From Janthinobacterium sp. 344 (GTDB taxonomy: Bacteria; Pseudomonadota; Gammaproteobacteria; Burkholderiales; Burkholderiaceae_D): a stretch of DNA of 64,000 bases. The number at the start of each line of letters is the position of its first letter. Within the stretch, counting starts at the first letter, position 1. The stretch is from NCBI RefSeq assembly GCF_900112025.1, contig NZ_FOKL01000012.1, positions 62,001 to 126,000 on the forward strand, in the 5' to 3' direction. The translations under genes were made by a program, and so were the position numbers. This document shows, in pieces, positions 24,749 to 33,187 of the stretch. Below the pieces are notes generated by a model. The model did not search any database. It saw only the letters and a program-made list of their open reading frames with translations, and was not told where the DNA came from.

Positions 24749-25522
24749 ATGGCCAGACTCCTCGCTATCGACGGCTTGAATATCGTACGCCGCGTCTACG
24801 AAGCCAGTCCTGAACCCGATTCCGACCTGAAGGCGGAGATCGCGCTGCGCCATGCGCTGTCGTCGTTCCGCACCCTCATCAACGACCACGAGCCGACGCA
24901 CATCCTGCCGGCCTTCGACTTTGGCGGTCCCACCTGGCGCCACGCCCTGTATGCGGGCTACCGCGAGGGCCGCCAGCCCATGCCGCAAGTGCTGCGCGAC
25001 GCCTTGCCCGGTTTTTACGCCACCCTGGCCAGCTTCGGCATGCACGTGGTCAGCATTCCCGAGGTCGAGGCCGACGACGTGATCGGCACGGCCGTCATGC
25101 GCTGGCTGCACGAGGGGCGCGGCGCGGCCGTCATCGCCACCACCGACAAGGATCTGCACGGCCTGATCGCCCACGGCGCGCTGGTGTGGGACCACTTCAA
25201 GGGCGTCTGGCACGACCACGCCTGGGTCGAGAAAAAGTTTGGCGTGCCGCCGGAACTGCTGCCCGACCTGCTGGCGCTGATGGGCGACGTCACGGACAGC
25301 ATCCCCGGCGTGTCGAAGATCGGCCTGAAAACCGGGGCGAAACTGTTGCGTGCTTACGGCAATATCGACGCCGTGATGGCCGGCGCGGGGATTTTGCCCG
25401 GTGCGCTCGGTGAAAGCCTGCGAAAAGAGCGGGAAATACTGTATCTTTCAAGAAAGTTGGTCGAACTCAAGACGGATGTCACGCTGGGTGTCACCTGGAA
25501 CAAGCTGGCCTGGGAAAAGTAA
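24749..25522 (+). CDS. 5'-3' exonuclease-domain protein (Xni-like)
   Basis: 257 residues. Metal-binding acidic residues of the 5'-3' exonuclease (FEN) fold are present: LLAIDGLN at the start, EVEADDVIGT near residue 110, TTDKDLHGL near 132, and GDVTDSIPGVSKIGLKTGAKLL (helix-hairpin-helix) near 180. It lacks any polymerase domain, like E. coli ExoIX/Xni. It would cut flap or branched DNA; Xni itself has weak nuclease activity. A 43-base gap separates it from the receiver protein. Confidence 0.88.
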   Translation: MARLLAIDGLNIVRRVYEASPEPDSDLKAEIALRHALSSFRTLINDHEPTHILPAFDFGGPTWRHALYAGYREGRQPMPQVLRDALPGFYATLASFGMHVVSIPEVEADDVIGTAVMRWLHEGRGAAVIATTDKDLHGLIAHGALVWDHFKGVWHDHAWVEKKFGVPPELLPDLLALMGDVTDSIPGVSKIGLKTGAKLLRAYGNIDAVMAGAGILPGALGESLRKEREILYLSRKLVELKTDVTLGVTWNKLAWEK

Positions 25523-25565
25523 CGCGCAACGCAAGACAAGAACAATCAAGCAAGGGAAGTAAATC

Positions 25566-25976
25566 ATGATGTTAAAGGCAGTCCTGATCGATAGCAGCGC
25601 CGTGGCGCGCGGCCTGCTGAACACGGTCCTGACCGATGGCGGCTACGATGTCTGCGGCCAGACGCATACCAGCGCGCTGGGACTGGCGCTGCTGGTCAAG
25701 CACCGGCCGCATTTCGTGTGCATCGCGCGCGAACAGGTGGAAGATGGAACGAATGTGGTGCAGACCATCCGCGAACAGTATCCGAAGACGCTGATCTTCA
25801 TGATCTCGGGCGGCATCGACGCCGCCTCGCTGCAGGCGGCGCACGCCATGGGCGTGTCGGGCTTCATCGTGAAGCCCTTCATGGCCGACACGGTCCTGAA
25901 AACCGTGCGCAATACGGTGATCGCCATGGTGCGCAAGCAGCAGGCCCTGGCCGCCGCCGCGCAGGGCAACTCCTAG
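25566..25976 (+). CDS. Single-domain receiver protein lacking the phospho-acceptor Asp
   Basis: 136 residues, one receiver domain with no output domain. The acidic pocket has LIDSS (Asp then Ser instead of Asp-Asp) and the switch Lys is kept in IVKPF. The third strand, normally ending in the phospho-Asp, reads HFVCIARE with Ala at that position. It therefore probably cannot be phosphorylated in the usual way and may act as a constitutive protein-protein module. Its 3' end overlaps the convergent mnmA by 4 bases. Confidence 0.8.
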   Translation: MMLKAVLIDSSAVARGLLNTVLTDGGYDVCGQTHTSALGLALLVKHRPHFVCIAREQVEDGTNVVQTIREQYPKTLIFMISGGIDAASLQAAHAMGVSGFIVKPFMADTVLKTVRNTVIAMVRKQQALAAAAQGNS

Positions 25977-27094
25977 CTGCCGGCCAAGCCTGTGGCGCTG
26001 GCGATGATGCCGCCGCCCAGGCACACGTCGCCGTCATACAGCACGGCCGACTGGCCCGGCGTGACGGCCCATTGCGCCTGGTCGAAGGCCAGGCTGAAGT
26101 GCTCATTCCCGCTTGGTAGCAGCTGGCAGGCCACGTCGGCCTGGCGGTAGCGCGTCTTGGCGCTCAAGGGGCCCGCCTGCGGCGCGCTGCCTGCGATCCA
26201 GCTGGCCTGATCGGCCGTCAAGGATGGCGACAGCAGCCACGGATGGTCGTGGCCCTGCACCACGTACAGGGTGTTGTTGGCGATATCCTTGCGCGCCACG
26301 TACCAGGCGTCGCTGCTGCCGTCCGCGTTCTGGTACGACTTCACGCCGCCGATGCCGATGCCCTTGCGCTGGCCCAGCGTATAAAAACTCAGGCCCACGT
26401 GCTCGCCCACGGTCTTGCCGTCCGCCGTTTTCATCGGGCCCGGCTTGTACGACAGGTAGCGGTTCAGGAATTCGCGGAACGGGCGCTCGCCGATGAAGCA
26501 GATGCCCGTCGAATCCTTTTTCTGCGCATTCGGCAGGGCCAGTTTCTCGGCGATCTGGCGCACTTGCGTCTTCGGGATTTCACCGAGCGGGAACAAAGTC
26601 TTGGACAGCTGCGCCTGGTTCAGGCGGTGCAGGAAGTAGCTTTGATCCTTGCTGGCGTCGACGGCCTTCAGCAGCTCGTAGCGGCCCGCGTCCGTCGGCG
26701 CCTGGCGCACGCGCGCATAGTGGCCCGTGGCGATCAGGTCGGCGCCCAGGGTCATGGCGTGGTCGAGGAAAGCCTTGAACTTGATTTCGGCGTTGCACAG
26801 CACGTCCGGGTTCGGCGTGCGGCCGGCCTGGTATTCGCGCAGGAAGTCGGCGAAGACGCGGTCCTTGTATTCGGAAGCGAAATTGACGGCTTCGATATCG
26901 ACGCCGATGACGTCGGCCACGCTGGCCGCGTCGATCCAGTCCTGGCGCGTGGAGCAGTATTCCGAATCGTCGTCATCTTCCCAGTTTTTCATGAACAGGC
27001 CGATGACTTCATAGCCTTGTTCCTTCAGCATCCATGCCGCGACCGAGGAATCGACCCCGCCCGACATGCCGATCACGACTTTCTTCTTGCTCAT
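25973..27094 (-). CDS. mnmA: tRNA-specific 2-thiouridylase
   Basis: 373 residues, the normal MnmA length. The PP-loop GMSGGVDSS is at residues 9-17. The two catalytic cysteines lie in VLCNAEIKF (near 103) and STGICFIGERPF (near 200). It thiolates U34 of Lys, Glu and Gln tRNAs, using sulfur relayed by IscS and TusE. It follows the nudix gene by 28 bases; the nudJ-mnmA pair is also seen in E. coli. Confidence 0.97.
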   Translation of the reverse strand: MSKKKVVIGMSGGVDSSVAAWMLKEQGYEVIGLFMKNWEDDDDSEYCSTRQDWIDAASVADVIGVDIEAVNFASEYKDRVFADFLREYQAGRTPNPDVLCNAEIKFKAFLDHAMTLGADLIATGHYARVRQAPTDAGRYELLKAVDASKDQSYFLHRLNQAQLSKTLFPLGEIPKTQVRQIAEKLALPNAQKKDSTGICFIGERPFREFLNRYLSYKPGPMKTADGKTVGEHVGLSFYTLGQRKGIGIGGVKSYQNADGSSDAWYVARKDIANNTLYVVQGHDHPWLLSPSLTADQASWIAGSAPQAGPLSAKTRYRQADVACQLLPSGNEHFSLAFDQAQWAVTPGQSAVLYDGDVCLGGGIIASATGLAGS

Positions 27095-27122
27095 CTTGCT
27101 TTCCAGTTACTTGTAGAGAGTG

Positions 27123-27602
27123 CTATGCGCTGTTAAAAACGGACGCATGCGTGTGCAGCAGGGCCAGCGGCGCGCGCCGGCCGGCCAGGTATTCGTCCAC
27201 GCACTGCAGCACCAGCGGGCTGCGGTGGCGCTCCTGGCACGCCGCCAGTTCGTCGCGTGTCATCCACAGGGTGCGGATGATGCCTTCGTCCAGCGGGCGG
27301 TCATGTTCGGCCCCGGCCGTGCCGCAAAAGGTGAAGCGCAAATACGTCACGTCCTCGCCCGTGCGCAGCGACTGATAGCGCGACATGTACATGCCGACCA
27401 GTGCCGTGGGGATGAAATCGTAGGCCGCTTCTTCCAGCGTTTCGCGGATCACCGCCTGCTCCAGCGACTCGAACGGGTCGAGGTGGCCGGCTGGTTGATT
27501 GATCTTGATGCCTTCGCTGGTCTCTTCTTCAATCAGTAAAAACAGGCCATCGCGCTCGACGATGGCGGCAACGGTGACAGAGGGTTTCCAGATTCTCGGC
27601 AT
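27123..27602 (-). CDS. nudJ: Nudix hydrolase (NudJ type)
   Basis: 159 residues. The Nudix box GHLDPFESLEQAVIRETLEE fits G-x5-E-x7-R-E-x2-E-E near residue 39. The upstream NQPAGHLD block and the position beside mnmA match NudJ, a HMP-PP and nucleoside di/triphosphate phosphatase in E. coli. Substrate here is inferred. The ATG at 27602 begins the family's conserved WKPSVTVAAIVE strand. Confidence 0.9.
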   Translation of the reverse strand: MPRIWKPSVTVAAIVERDGLFLLIEEETSEGIKINQPAGHLDPFESLEQAVIRETLEEAAYDFIPTALVGMYMSRYQSLRTGEDVTYLRFTFCGTAGAEHDRPLDEGIIRTLWMTRDELAACQERHRSPLVLQCVDEYLAGRRAPLALLHTHASVFNSA

Positions 27603-28014
27603 GATTCCATCCTTGAAAGAGCCGACATTTTATCTTGTTCTGCGCGCGCGGTTTGAAGCCGGCCTTTTGTTGCGCGGACATATTGATAAATGACAACGTT
27701 TTAGCAAATAGCGGTGGGAGGTACTTACGTCTTTCCCTGGGCGCGCACTAGCATGGGGACTCGGGCGGCAAGATGGCAGGAAGCGCCCGCTAATATAGGC
27801 TTTCCCCGTGGTCAAAACAAGCGCGCACGTTCACTGGACTGTGGTGAGATTGACACACCTTTCCCACAATATGGTCGCCGCGCCGCATGGTGAAACGAAT
27901 GTTGTTGTAGCGGGGAAATTAGTGTCGTACGACTAAAAGTTGCTGGTTCACAAACGTTTAACGCGCTGCTTTCCGTGTTAGATTCTAGTCAGTTTATCAA
28001 TTAGCGGAGGCATC
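27603..28014. other. Divergent intergenic region nudJ/pntAA
   Basis: 412 bases without a credible gene. A 10-bp perfect palindrome GTCGTACGAC at 27924-27933 lies in an AT-rich setting about 80 bases before pntAA and could be an operator. GCGGAGG just before 28015 is the pntAA ribosome site. TAATATA near 27792 resembles a -10 box. No terminator-like hairpin was seen, as expected between divergent genes. Confidence 0.45.
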
Positions 28015-29127
28015 ATGAGGATAGGCATACCGGCCGAATCGCGGCCCGGTGAGACCCGGGTGGCAGCGACGCCCGAGACAGTCAAGAAACTGGCGGCCAA
28101 GCATCAGGTCGTCGTACAGGCGGGGGCCGGCGTGCAAGCGTCGATCACCGACGAGGCCTATGCGGCCGCCGGCGCGCAGATCGGCACAGCCGAGGAAGCC
28201 TATGGCTGCGCCATCGTGCTCAAGGTGCGCGCGCCGGACGCCGGCGAGCGCGCCCTGATGGCCAGCGGTACTGTGCTGATCGGCATGCTGAACCCGTTCG
28301 ACGCGGACAATATCGCCGCCATGGCTGGCGCGGGCCTGTCCGCCTTCGCCCTGGAAGCCGTGCCGCGCATCACGCGCGCGCAGTCGATGGACGTGCTGTC
28401 GTCGCAGGCGAACATCGCCGGCTACAAGGCCGTGCTGGTGGCGGCCAACACCTATCAGCGCTTCATGCCGATGCTGATGACGGCGGCCGGCACCGTCAAG
28501 GCGGCCCGCGTGCTGATCATGGGCGTGGGCGTGGCCGGCTTGCAGGCGATCGCCACGGCCAAGCGCCTGGGCGCCGTGATCGAGGCGTCCGACGTGCGCC
28601 CGCCCGTCAAGGAGCAGGTGGAGTCCTTGGGCGCCAAGTTCCTCGACGTGCCGTTCCTGACCGATGAGGAAAAAGACATCGCCAAGGGCTCGGGCGGCTA
28701 TGCGCGCGCCATGCCGGCCGACTGGATGCGCCGCCAGGCGGAGCTGGTGCACGAGCGGGCGAAACTGGCCGACATCATCATCACCACCGCGCTGATCCCC
28801 GGCCGCGCCGCGCCCGTGCTGATCTCCGAAGAGACGGTGAAAGCCATGAAGCCCGGTTCCGTCATCGTCGACCTGGCCGTGGAGCAGGGCGGCAACTGCC
28901 CCTTGTCCGAGCTGGGCAAGACCGTGGTGAAACATGGCGTCTACATCGTGGGCGAGCCGAACCTGGCTACCCTGGTGGCGGCCGATGCCTCGGCCCTGTA
29001 TGCGCGCAACGTGCTGGACTTTTTAAAGCTCATCATCGACAAGGACGATCAATTGCTGATCGACCGCGAGGATGAAATCATCAAGGCCAGCCTGGTTTGC
29101 GCGGGCAATGACATCCTCAGAAAATAA
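28015..29127 (+). CDS. pntAA: NAD(P) transhydrogenase alpha subunit, NAD-binding part
   Basis: 370 residues. Opens with MRIGIPAESRPGETRVAATP, typical of PntA and alanine dehydrogenase. The Rossmann motif GVGVAGLQAIATAKRLGA is near residue 168. It makes up domain I, which binds NAD(H). It lacks the membrane helices found in the fused 510-residue E. coli PntA; those are on the next gene. This split three-gene form is usual in alpha- and many betaproteobacteria. Confidence 0.95.
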   Translation: MRIGIPAESRPGETRVAATPETVKKLAAKHQVVVQAGAGVQASITDEAYAAAGAQIGTAEEAYGCAIVLKVRAPDAGERALMASGTVLIGMLNPFDADNIAAMAGAGLSAFALEAVPRITRAQSMDVLSSQANIAGYKAVLVAANTYQRFMPMLMTAAGTVKAARVLIMGVGVAGLQAIATAKRLGAVIEASDVRPPVKEQVESLGAKFLDVPFLTDEEKDIAKGSGGYARAMPADWMRRQAELVHERAKLADIIITTALIPGRAAPVLISEETVKAMKPGSVIVDLAVEQGGNCPLSELGKTVVKHGVYIVGEPNLATLVAADASALYARNVLDFLKLIIDKDDQLLIDREDEIIKASLVCAGNDILRK

Positions 29128-29151
29128 CCCGGCGCCGGAGAGAACAACATC

Positions 29152-29466
29152 ATGGAAATCAGTCACACCATCACTAACCTGATCATCTTCGTGCTGGCCA
29201 TTTATGTCGGCTACCACGTCGTCTGGACCGTCACGCCGGCGCTGCACACGCCGCTGATGGCCGTCACCAACGCCATTTCCGCCATCATCATCGTCGGCGC
29301 CATGCTGGCGGCCGGCCTGACGGATGGCCCGCTGGCGCAAGTGGCCGGCACCCTGGCCGTGGCCCTGGCCGCCGTCAACGTGTTTGGCGGCTTCCTCGTC
29401 ACGCAGCGCATGCTCGAAATGTTCCGTAAAAAAGAACCGAAGGCCAAGCAAGGAGCGAAAGAATGA
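29152..29466 (+). CDS. pntAB: NAD(P) transhydrogenase alpha subunit, membrane part
   Basis: 104 residues with three hydrophobic helices and a basic tail (FRKKEPKAKQ). It corresponds to the C-terminal membrane domain of E. coli PntA and forms part of the proton channel with PntB. The gene starts 24 bases after pntAA with GGAGAG upstream, and its last four bases overlap the pntB start. Confidence 0.94.
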   Translation: MEISHTITNLIIFVLAIYVGYHVVWTVTPALHTPLMAVTNAISAIIIVGAMLAAGLTDGPLAQVAGTLAVALAAVNVFGGFLVTQRMLEMFRKKEPKAKQGAKE

Positions 29467-30929
29467 GCCATGCCATGAGTTTCGTCACCATGAACCTGGT
29501 GACGATGATGTACCTGATCGCTTCCGTATGCTTCATCCAGGCCTTGAAAGGCTTGTCGTCGCCGTCGACGGCGCGCCGCGGCAATGCCTTCGGCATGAGC
29601 GGCATGGCGATTGCCGCCGTCACCACCGTGGCGCTGATCCTGAAGCTGAAGGAGCAGCAGACGGGCGGCATGGGCCTGACCCTCGTCATCATCGGCATCG
29701 TCACTGGCGGCGCCATCGGCGCCTACCTGGCGAAGACCGTGGAAATGACGAAGATGCCGGAGCTGGTGGCGGCCATGCACTCGCTGATCGGCCTGGCGGC
29801 CGTGTGCATCGCCGTGGCGGCCGTGTCGGAACCGTGGGCCTTCAATATCGCCCAGCAAGGCCAGGCGCTGCCCATCGGCAACCGCTTCGAGCTGTTCATC
29901 GGCACCTTTGTCGGCGCCATCACGTTTTCCGGTTCGGTGATCGCCTTCGGCAAGCTGTCGGGCAAATACAAGTTCCGCCTGTTCCAGGGCGCGCCCGTCA
30001 GCTTCAAGGGCCAGCACATGCTCAACCTGGTGCTGGCGCTGGTGATGGTGGCCCTGGGCCTGGCGTTCTGCTTCGCCGATGGCGTCGAACCCGCGTGGAC
30101 GCCGTTCATCATCATGGCCCTGATCGCCTTTGCGCTGGGCGTGCTGATCATCATCCCCATCGGCGGCGCCGACATGCCGGTGGTGGTGTCGATGCTCAAC
30201 AGTTATTCGGGCTGGGCCGCGGCCGGCATCGGTTTTTCGCTGAATAACTCGATGCTGATCATCGCCGGTTCGCTCGTGGGGTCCTCGGGCGCCATCCTCT
30301 CGTACATCATGTGCAAGGCCATGAACCGCTCGTTCTTCAACGTCATCCTGGGCGGCTTCGGCGGCGATGCGCCGGCCGCAGGCAGCGCGGGCACGCAGGA
30401 ACAGCGCCCCGTGAAATCGGGTTCGGCCGACGATGCCGCCTTCATCATGGGCAATGCGGAAACCGTCATCATCGTGCCCGGCTACGGCCTGGCCGTGGCG
30501 CGCGCGCAGCATTCGCTCAAGGAACTGGTGGAAAAGCTCACGCACAAGGGCGTCACCGTCAAGTATGCGATCCACCCGGTGGCGGGGCGCATGCCGGGCC
30601 ACATGAACGTGCTGCTGGCCGAAGCGGAAGTGCCGTACGACCAGGTCTTCGAGATGGAGGACATCAACGGCGAATTCGGCCAGACGGACGTGGTGCTGGT
30701 GCTGGGCGCGAATGACGTGGTCAACCCGGCGGCGAAGGACCCGAAATCGCCGATCGCCGGCATGCCCATCCTGGAAGCGTATAAAGCCAAGAGCATCATC
30801 GTCAACAAGCGTTCGATGGCGTCCGGCTATGCGGGTCTGGACAATGAACTGTTCTACCAGCCGAACACGATGATGGTGTTTGGCGATGCGAAAAAGGTGA
30901 TCGAGGATATGCTCAAGGCCGTCGAGTAA
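29463..30929 (+). CDS. pntB: NAD(P) transhydrogenase beta subunit
   Basis: 488 residues. The first 260 residues are membrane-spanning (proton channel half) and the last 180 are the NADP-binding domain III, with IVPGYGLAVARAQ, IHPVAGRMPGHMNVLLAEA and NKRSMASGYAGL as conserved blocks. With PntAA and PntAB it couples proton entry to NADPH formation from NADH. ATGA overlap with pntAB. A terminator lies 23 bases past the stop. Confidence 0.97.
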   Translation: MSHAMSFVTMNLVTMMYLIASVCFIQALKGLSSPSTARRGNAFGMSGMAIAAVTTVALILKLKEQQTGGMGLTLVIIGIVTGGAIGAYLAKTVEMTKMPELVAAMHSLIGLAAVCIAVAAVSEPWAFNIAQQGQALPIGNRFELFIGTFVGAITFSGSVIAFGKLSGKYKFRLFQGAPVSFKGQHMLNLVLALVMVALGLAFCFADGVEPAWTPFIIMALIAFALGVLIIIPIGGADMPVVVSMLNSYSGWAAAGIGFSLNNSMLIIAGSLVGSSGAILSYIMCKAMNRSFFNVILGGFGGDAPAAGSAGTQEQRPVKSGSADDAAFIMGNAETVIIVPGYGLAVARAQHSLKELVEKLTHKGVTVKYAIHPVAGRMPGHMNVLLAEAEVPYDQVFEMEDINGEFGQTDVVLVLGANDVVNPAAKDPKSPIAGMPILEAYKAKSIIVNKRSMASGYAGLDNELFYQPNTMMVFGDAKKVIEDMLKAVE

Positions 30930-30952
30930 GGCCATGCCTTGGTCAACAGAAG

Positions 30953-30978
30953 ACGGCCCGCCTTGCGCGGGCCGTTTT
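30953..30978 (+). terminator. Terminator of the pnt operon
   Basis: ACGGCCCGC (30953-30961) and GCGGGCCGT (30967-30975) make a 9-bp stem followed by TTTT. It also lies at the 3' end of the convergent diguanylate cyclase gene. Confidence 0.85.
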
Positions 30979-30980
30979 GT

Positions 30981-31925
30981 TCATGCTGCCGCCACCACCT
31001 TGTTGCGTCCCTGGTGCTTGGCCGCATACAGGGCCTTGTCCGCTTCCGACATGGCCGCGTCCAGGCTGGCGCCTTTCATCAGCGGCGCCAGGCCGATGCT
31101 GATGGTGACGTGCAGCGGCGTGCCGTCGGGCAGCACGGTGACGGCGGCGGCCACCGCCGCGCGGATGCGTTCGGCCACCTTGTACGCCTGCTTCAGGGTC
31201 GCGTCGGGGAACAGCAGGCCGAATTCCTCGCCGCCCAGGCGCGCCGCCACGTCGGTCACGCGGCCCGTGTCGCGCAGCACCTGCGCCACGTTGCGCAGCA
31301 CGGCGTCGCCCACGGCATGGCCATGGCGGTCGTTGATTTTCTTGAAGTGGTCGAGGTCGGCCACGCCCACCGTCAGGGCGGTGCCGCTGCGCGCCGCGCG
31401 CGCCATCGCCTGCTCGGCCTGGGCTTCATAGGCGCGCCGGTTCGGCAGCGCCGTCAGGGCATCGTACAGCGCCTGCTGCTCCAGCTGCGCCAGCAGGCTG
31501 GCGTTCTTGGCCGCCAGTTCGCGCCGTTCGCGCACGTCGAGCAGAAAGGCGCCGAAATAGCGCATGCCGTCCACCACGCCCAGGTCCAGCGCCTTCATCT
31601 CGATGGGGATCATCTGCGCATTGCGGTGGCGGATGGCGAATTCGCGGATTTTTCCCAGCACGCTGGAGGTGCGCGAGCTGCGGATGTAATTGATCACGTG
31701 GTTGTCGTGCTGCGCGGCGACGGCGTCGGGCAGCAGGCCGTTCAAGGTCTGGCCCAGCAATTCACCGCTGGCATAGCCCGACAGCGCCTGCATGGCGCCA
31801 TTGATGTAACGGATGCGGCACTGCTCGTCAATGATGATGACGGCGTCGAGGGCGTCTTCCAGCAGGCGGGAAAAAAGGACTTCCGGAAGAGCGGCAGGAG
31901 GGGCTGCGGGGATTGCATCTGTCAT
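30981..31925 (-). CDS. PAS-GGDEF diguanylate cyclase
   Basis: 314 residues, apparently soluble. An N-terminal PAS domain (about residues 15-135, with IIIDEQCRIRYINGAM) leads into a GGDEF domain whose active-site loop reads GGEEF, an active variant. The DHFKKINDRHGH motif for metal and GTP binding is intact. An RxxD inhibitory site is not evident just before GGEEF (VTDVAARLGGEEF). It should make c-di-GMP in response to a small ligand, oxygen or redox state at the PAS domain. Stands alone. Confidence 0.92.
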   Translation of the reverse strand: MTDAIPAAPPAALPEVLFSRLLEDALDAVIIIDEQCRIRYINGAMQALSGYASGELLGQTLNGLLPDAVAAQHDNHVINYIRSSRTSSVLGKIREFAIRHRNAQMIPIEMKALDLGVVDGMRYFGAFLLDVRERRELAAKNASLLAQLEQQALYDALTALPNRRAYEAQAEQAMARAARSGTALTVGVADLDHFKKINDRHGHAVGDAVLRNVAQVLRDTGRVTDVAARLGGEEFGLLFPDATLKQAYKVAERIRAAVAAAVTVLPDGTPLHVTISIGLAPLMKGASLDAAMSEADKALYAAKHQGRNKVVAAA

Positions 31926-32035
31926 GGAACGGTCGCCAAAAACCAGGTGAGGCCCATTGTCGCATCCGCGGGCCGTTTATTCCATGCCGGATAATCCCGC
32001 TGTTTCTTTTTCGCCCGTCGCCGCGGGAGCGGGAC

Positions 32036-33178
32036 TCAGCGGCGGCCGTACATCATCAGTTCCGCCAGCGTCTTGCGCGCAGGGGGACAGGCATCCAGCA
32101 AGCCCAGCGACAGGCCCAGCAAGCCCTGCGTGGGCGCGCTGCCCGTGAAGATGCGCGCCATGGTGTCGGTCACGCGCACGGTCAGCCCCCGGTCCGCCTG
32201 GCGCAGGGCCGCATAGCGTTCCAGGCCGGCCGGGCTGCTGTCCTGCGTCAGGACGCGGGACAGCACGGCGGCGTCGCGCAAGCCCAGGTTCAGGCCTTGT
32301 CCCGCCACCGGATGCAGGGTTTGCGCCGCATTGCCGATGGCGACCGTGCGCGCCGTGCCGCCCGCCTGCGCGTTCAGGCCCAGTGGATACGCCAGGCGCG
32401 GCGTGGTGTGGGTAAAACGTCCCAGGCGGCTGCCGAAGGCCGCGCCCAGGCGTGCCAAAAAGGCGGCATCGTCGAGCGCCAGCAGCTGCTCGGCGCGCGT
32501 GGGCGGCACGCACCAGACCAGCGCGTAGCCATCGTCCTGCGGCAGCAGGGCCAGCGGCCCTTCGTCCGTAAAGCGCTCATACGCGCGGTGCGCGATGGGG
32601 CTGCTCGTGCGCACATGGGCAATGATGGCGCTCTGGCCATAGTCGCGGCTGACGGCGCGCTCCGGCTGCTGGCCGAACAGGCCGCCTTCGGCCTGCACCA
32701 GCAGGCTGGCGCGCAGGCTGGCGGCGGCGCCATCCTGCTCGAATTGCACCGACACGCCGTCGGCGTCTTCCGCGCTGCCCGTGACGAGGGCCGGGCGCAA
32801 GCTGGCCACGCCCAGGCGCGCGCAGACGTCGGCCAGCACGCCGACCACGGCGCCATAGCGCGCCACGTAGCCGAGCGCCTCGACGCCATGTTCCGCGCGG
32901 TCCATCAGGCTGCGCCCAAACCGGCCGCGGCGCGACACGTGAATGTCGTGGATCGGCGTCGCCTCCACGGGCCAGGCGCCCGCTTCCTCGAGAATCTGGC
33001 GGCTGCCGTGCGACAGGGCGATGGTGCGCGGATCGCGCCTGGCCTGCTCGATGGACTTGGCGTCAAGCAGGGCGATGCCGGCGGCGCGCGCGCCACGCTG
33101 CACCAGCAGGGCGGCCAGCGCCATGCCGACGGGGCCGGCGCCGCAGATGGCGAGATCGAAAGTGGACGGTGTATGCAT
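32036..33178 (-). CDS. ubiH: UbiH-type FAD-dependent monooxygenase of ubiquinone synthesis
   Basis: 380 residues. N-terminal FAD motif AICGAGPVGMALA, and the second FAD motif GNAAQTLHPVAGQGLNLGLRD is almost exactly that of UbiH (Asn-Ala-Ala-Gln rather than the usual Asp-Ala-Ala-His). It hydroxylates a ring carbon of the ubiquinone precursor. It lies 9 bases after pepP, the same order as the E. coli pepP-ubiH pair, which supports UbiH over UbiF. Confidence 0.9.
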   Translation of the reverse strand: MHTPSTFDLAICGAGPVGMALAALLVQRGARAAGIALLDAKSIEQARRDPRTIALSHGSRQILEEAGAWPVEATPIHDIHVSRRGRFGRSLMDRAEHGVEALGYVARYGAVVGVLADVCARLGVASLRPALVTGSAEDADGVSVQFEQDGAAASLRASLLVQAEGGLFGQQPERAVSRDYGQSAIIAHVRTSSPIAHRAYERFTDEGPLALLPQDDGYALVWCVPPTRAEQLLALDDAAFLARLGAAFGSRLGRFTHTTPRLAYPLGLNAQAGGTARTVAIGNAAQTLHPVAGQGLNLGLRDAAVLSRVLTQDSSPAGLERYAALRQADRGLTVRVTDTMARIFTGSAPTQGLLGLSLGLLDACPPARKTLAELMMYGRR

Positions 33179-33187
33179 GCGGCGGCG

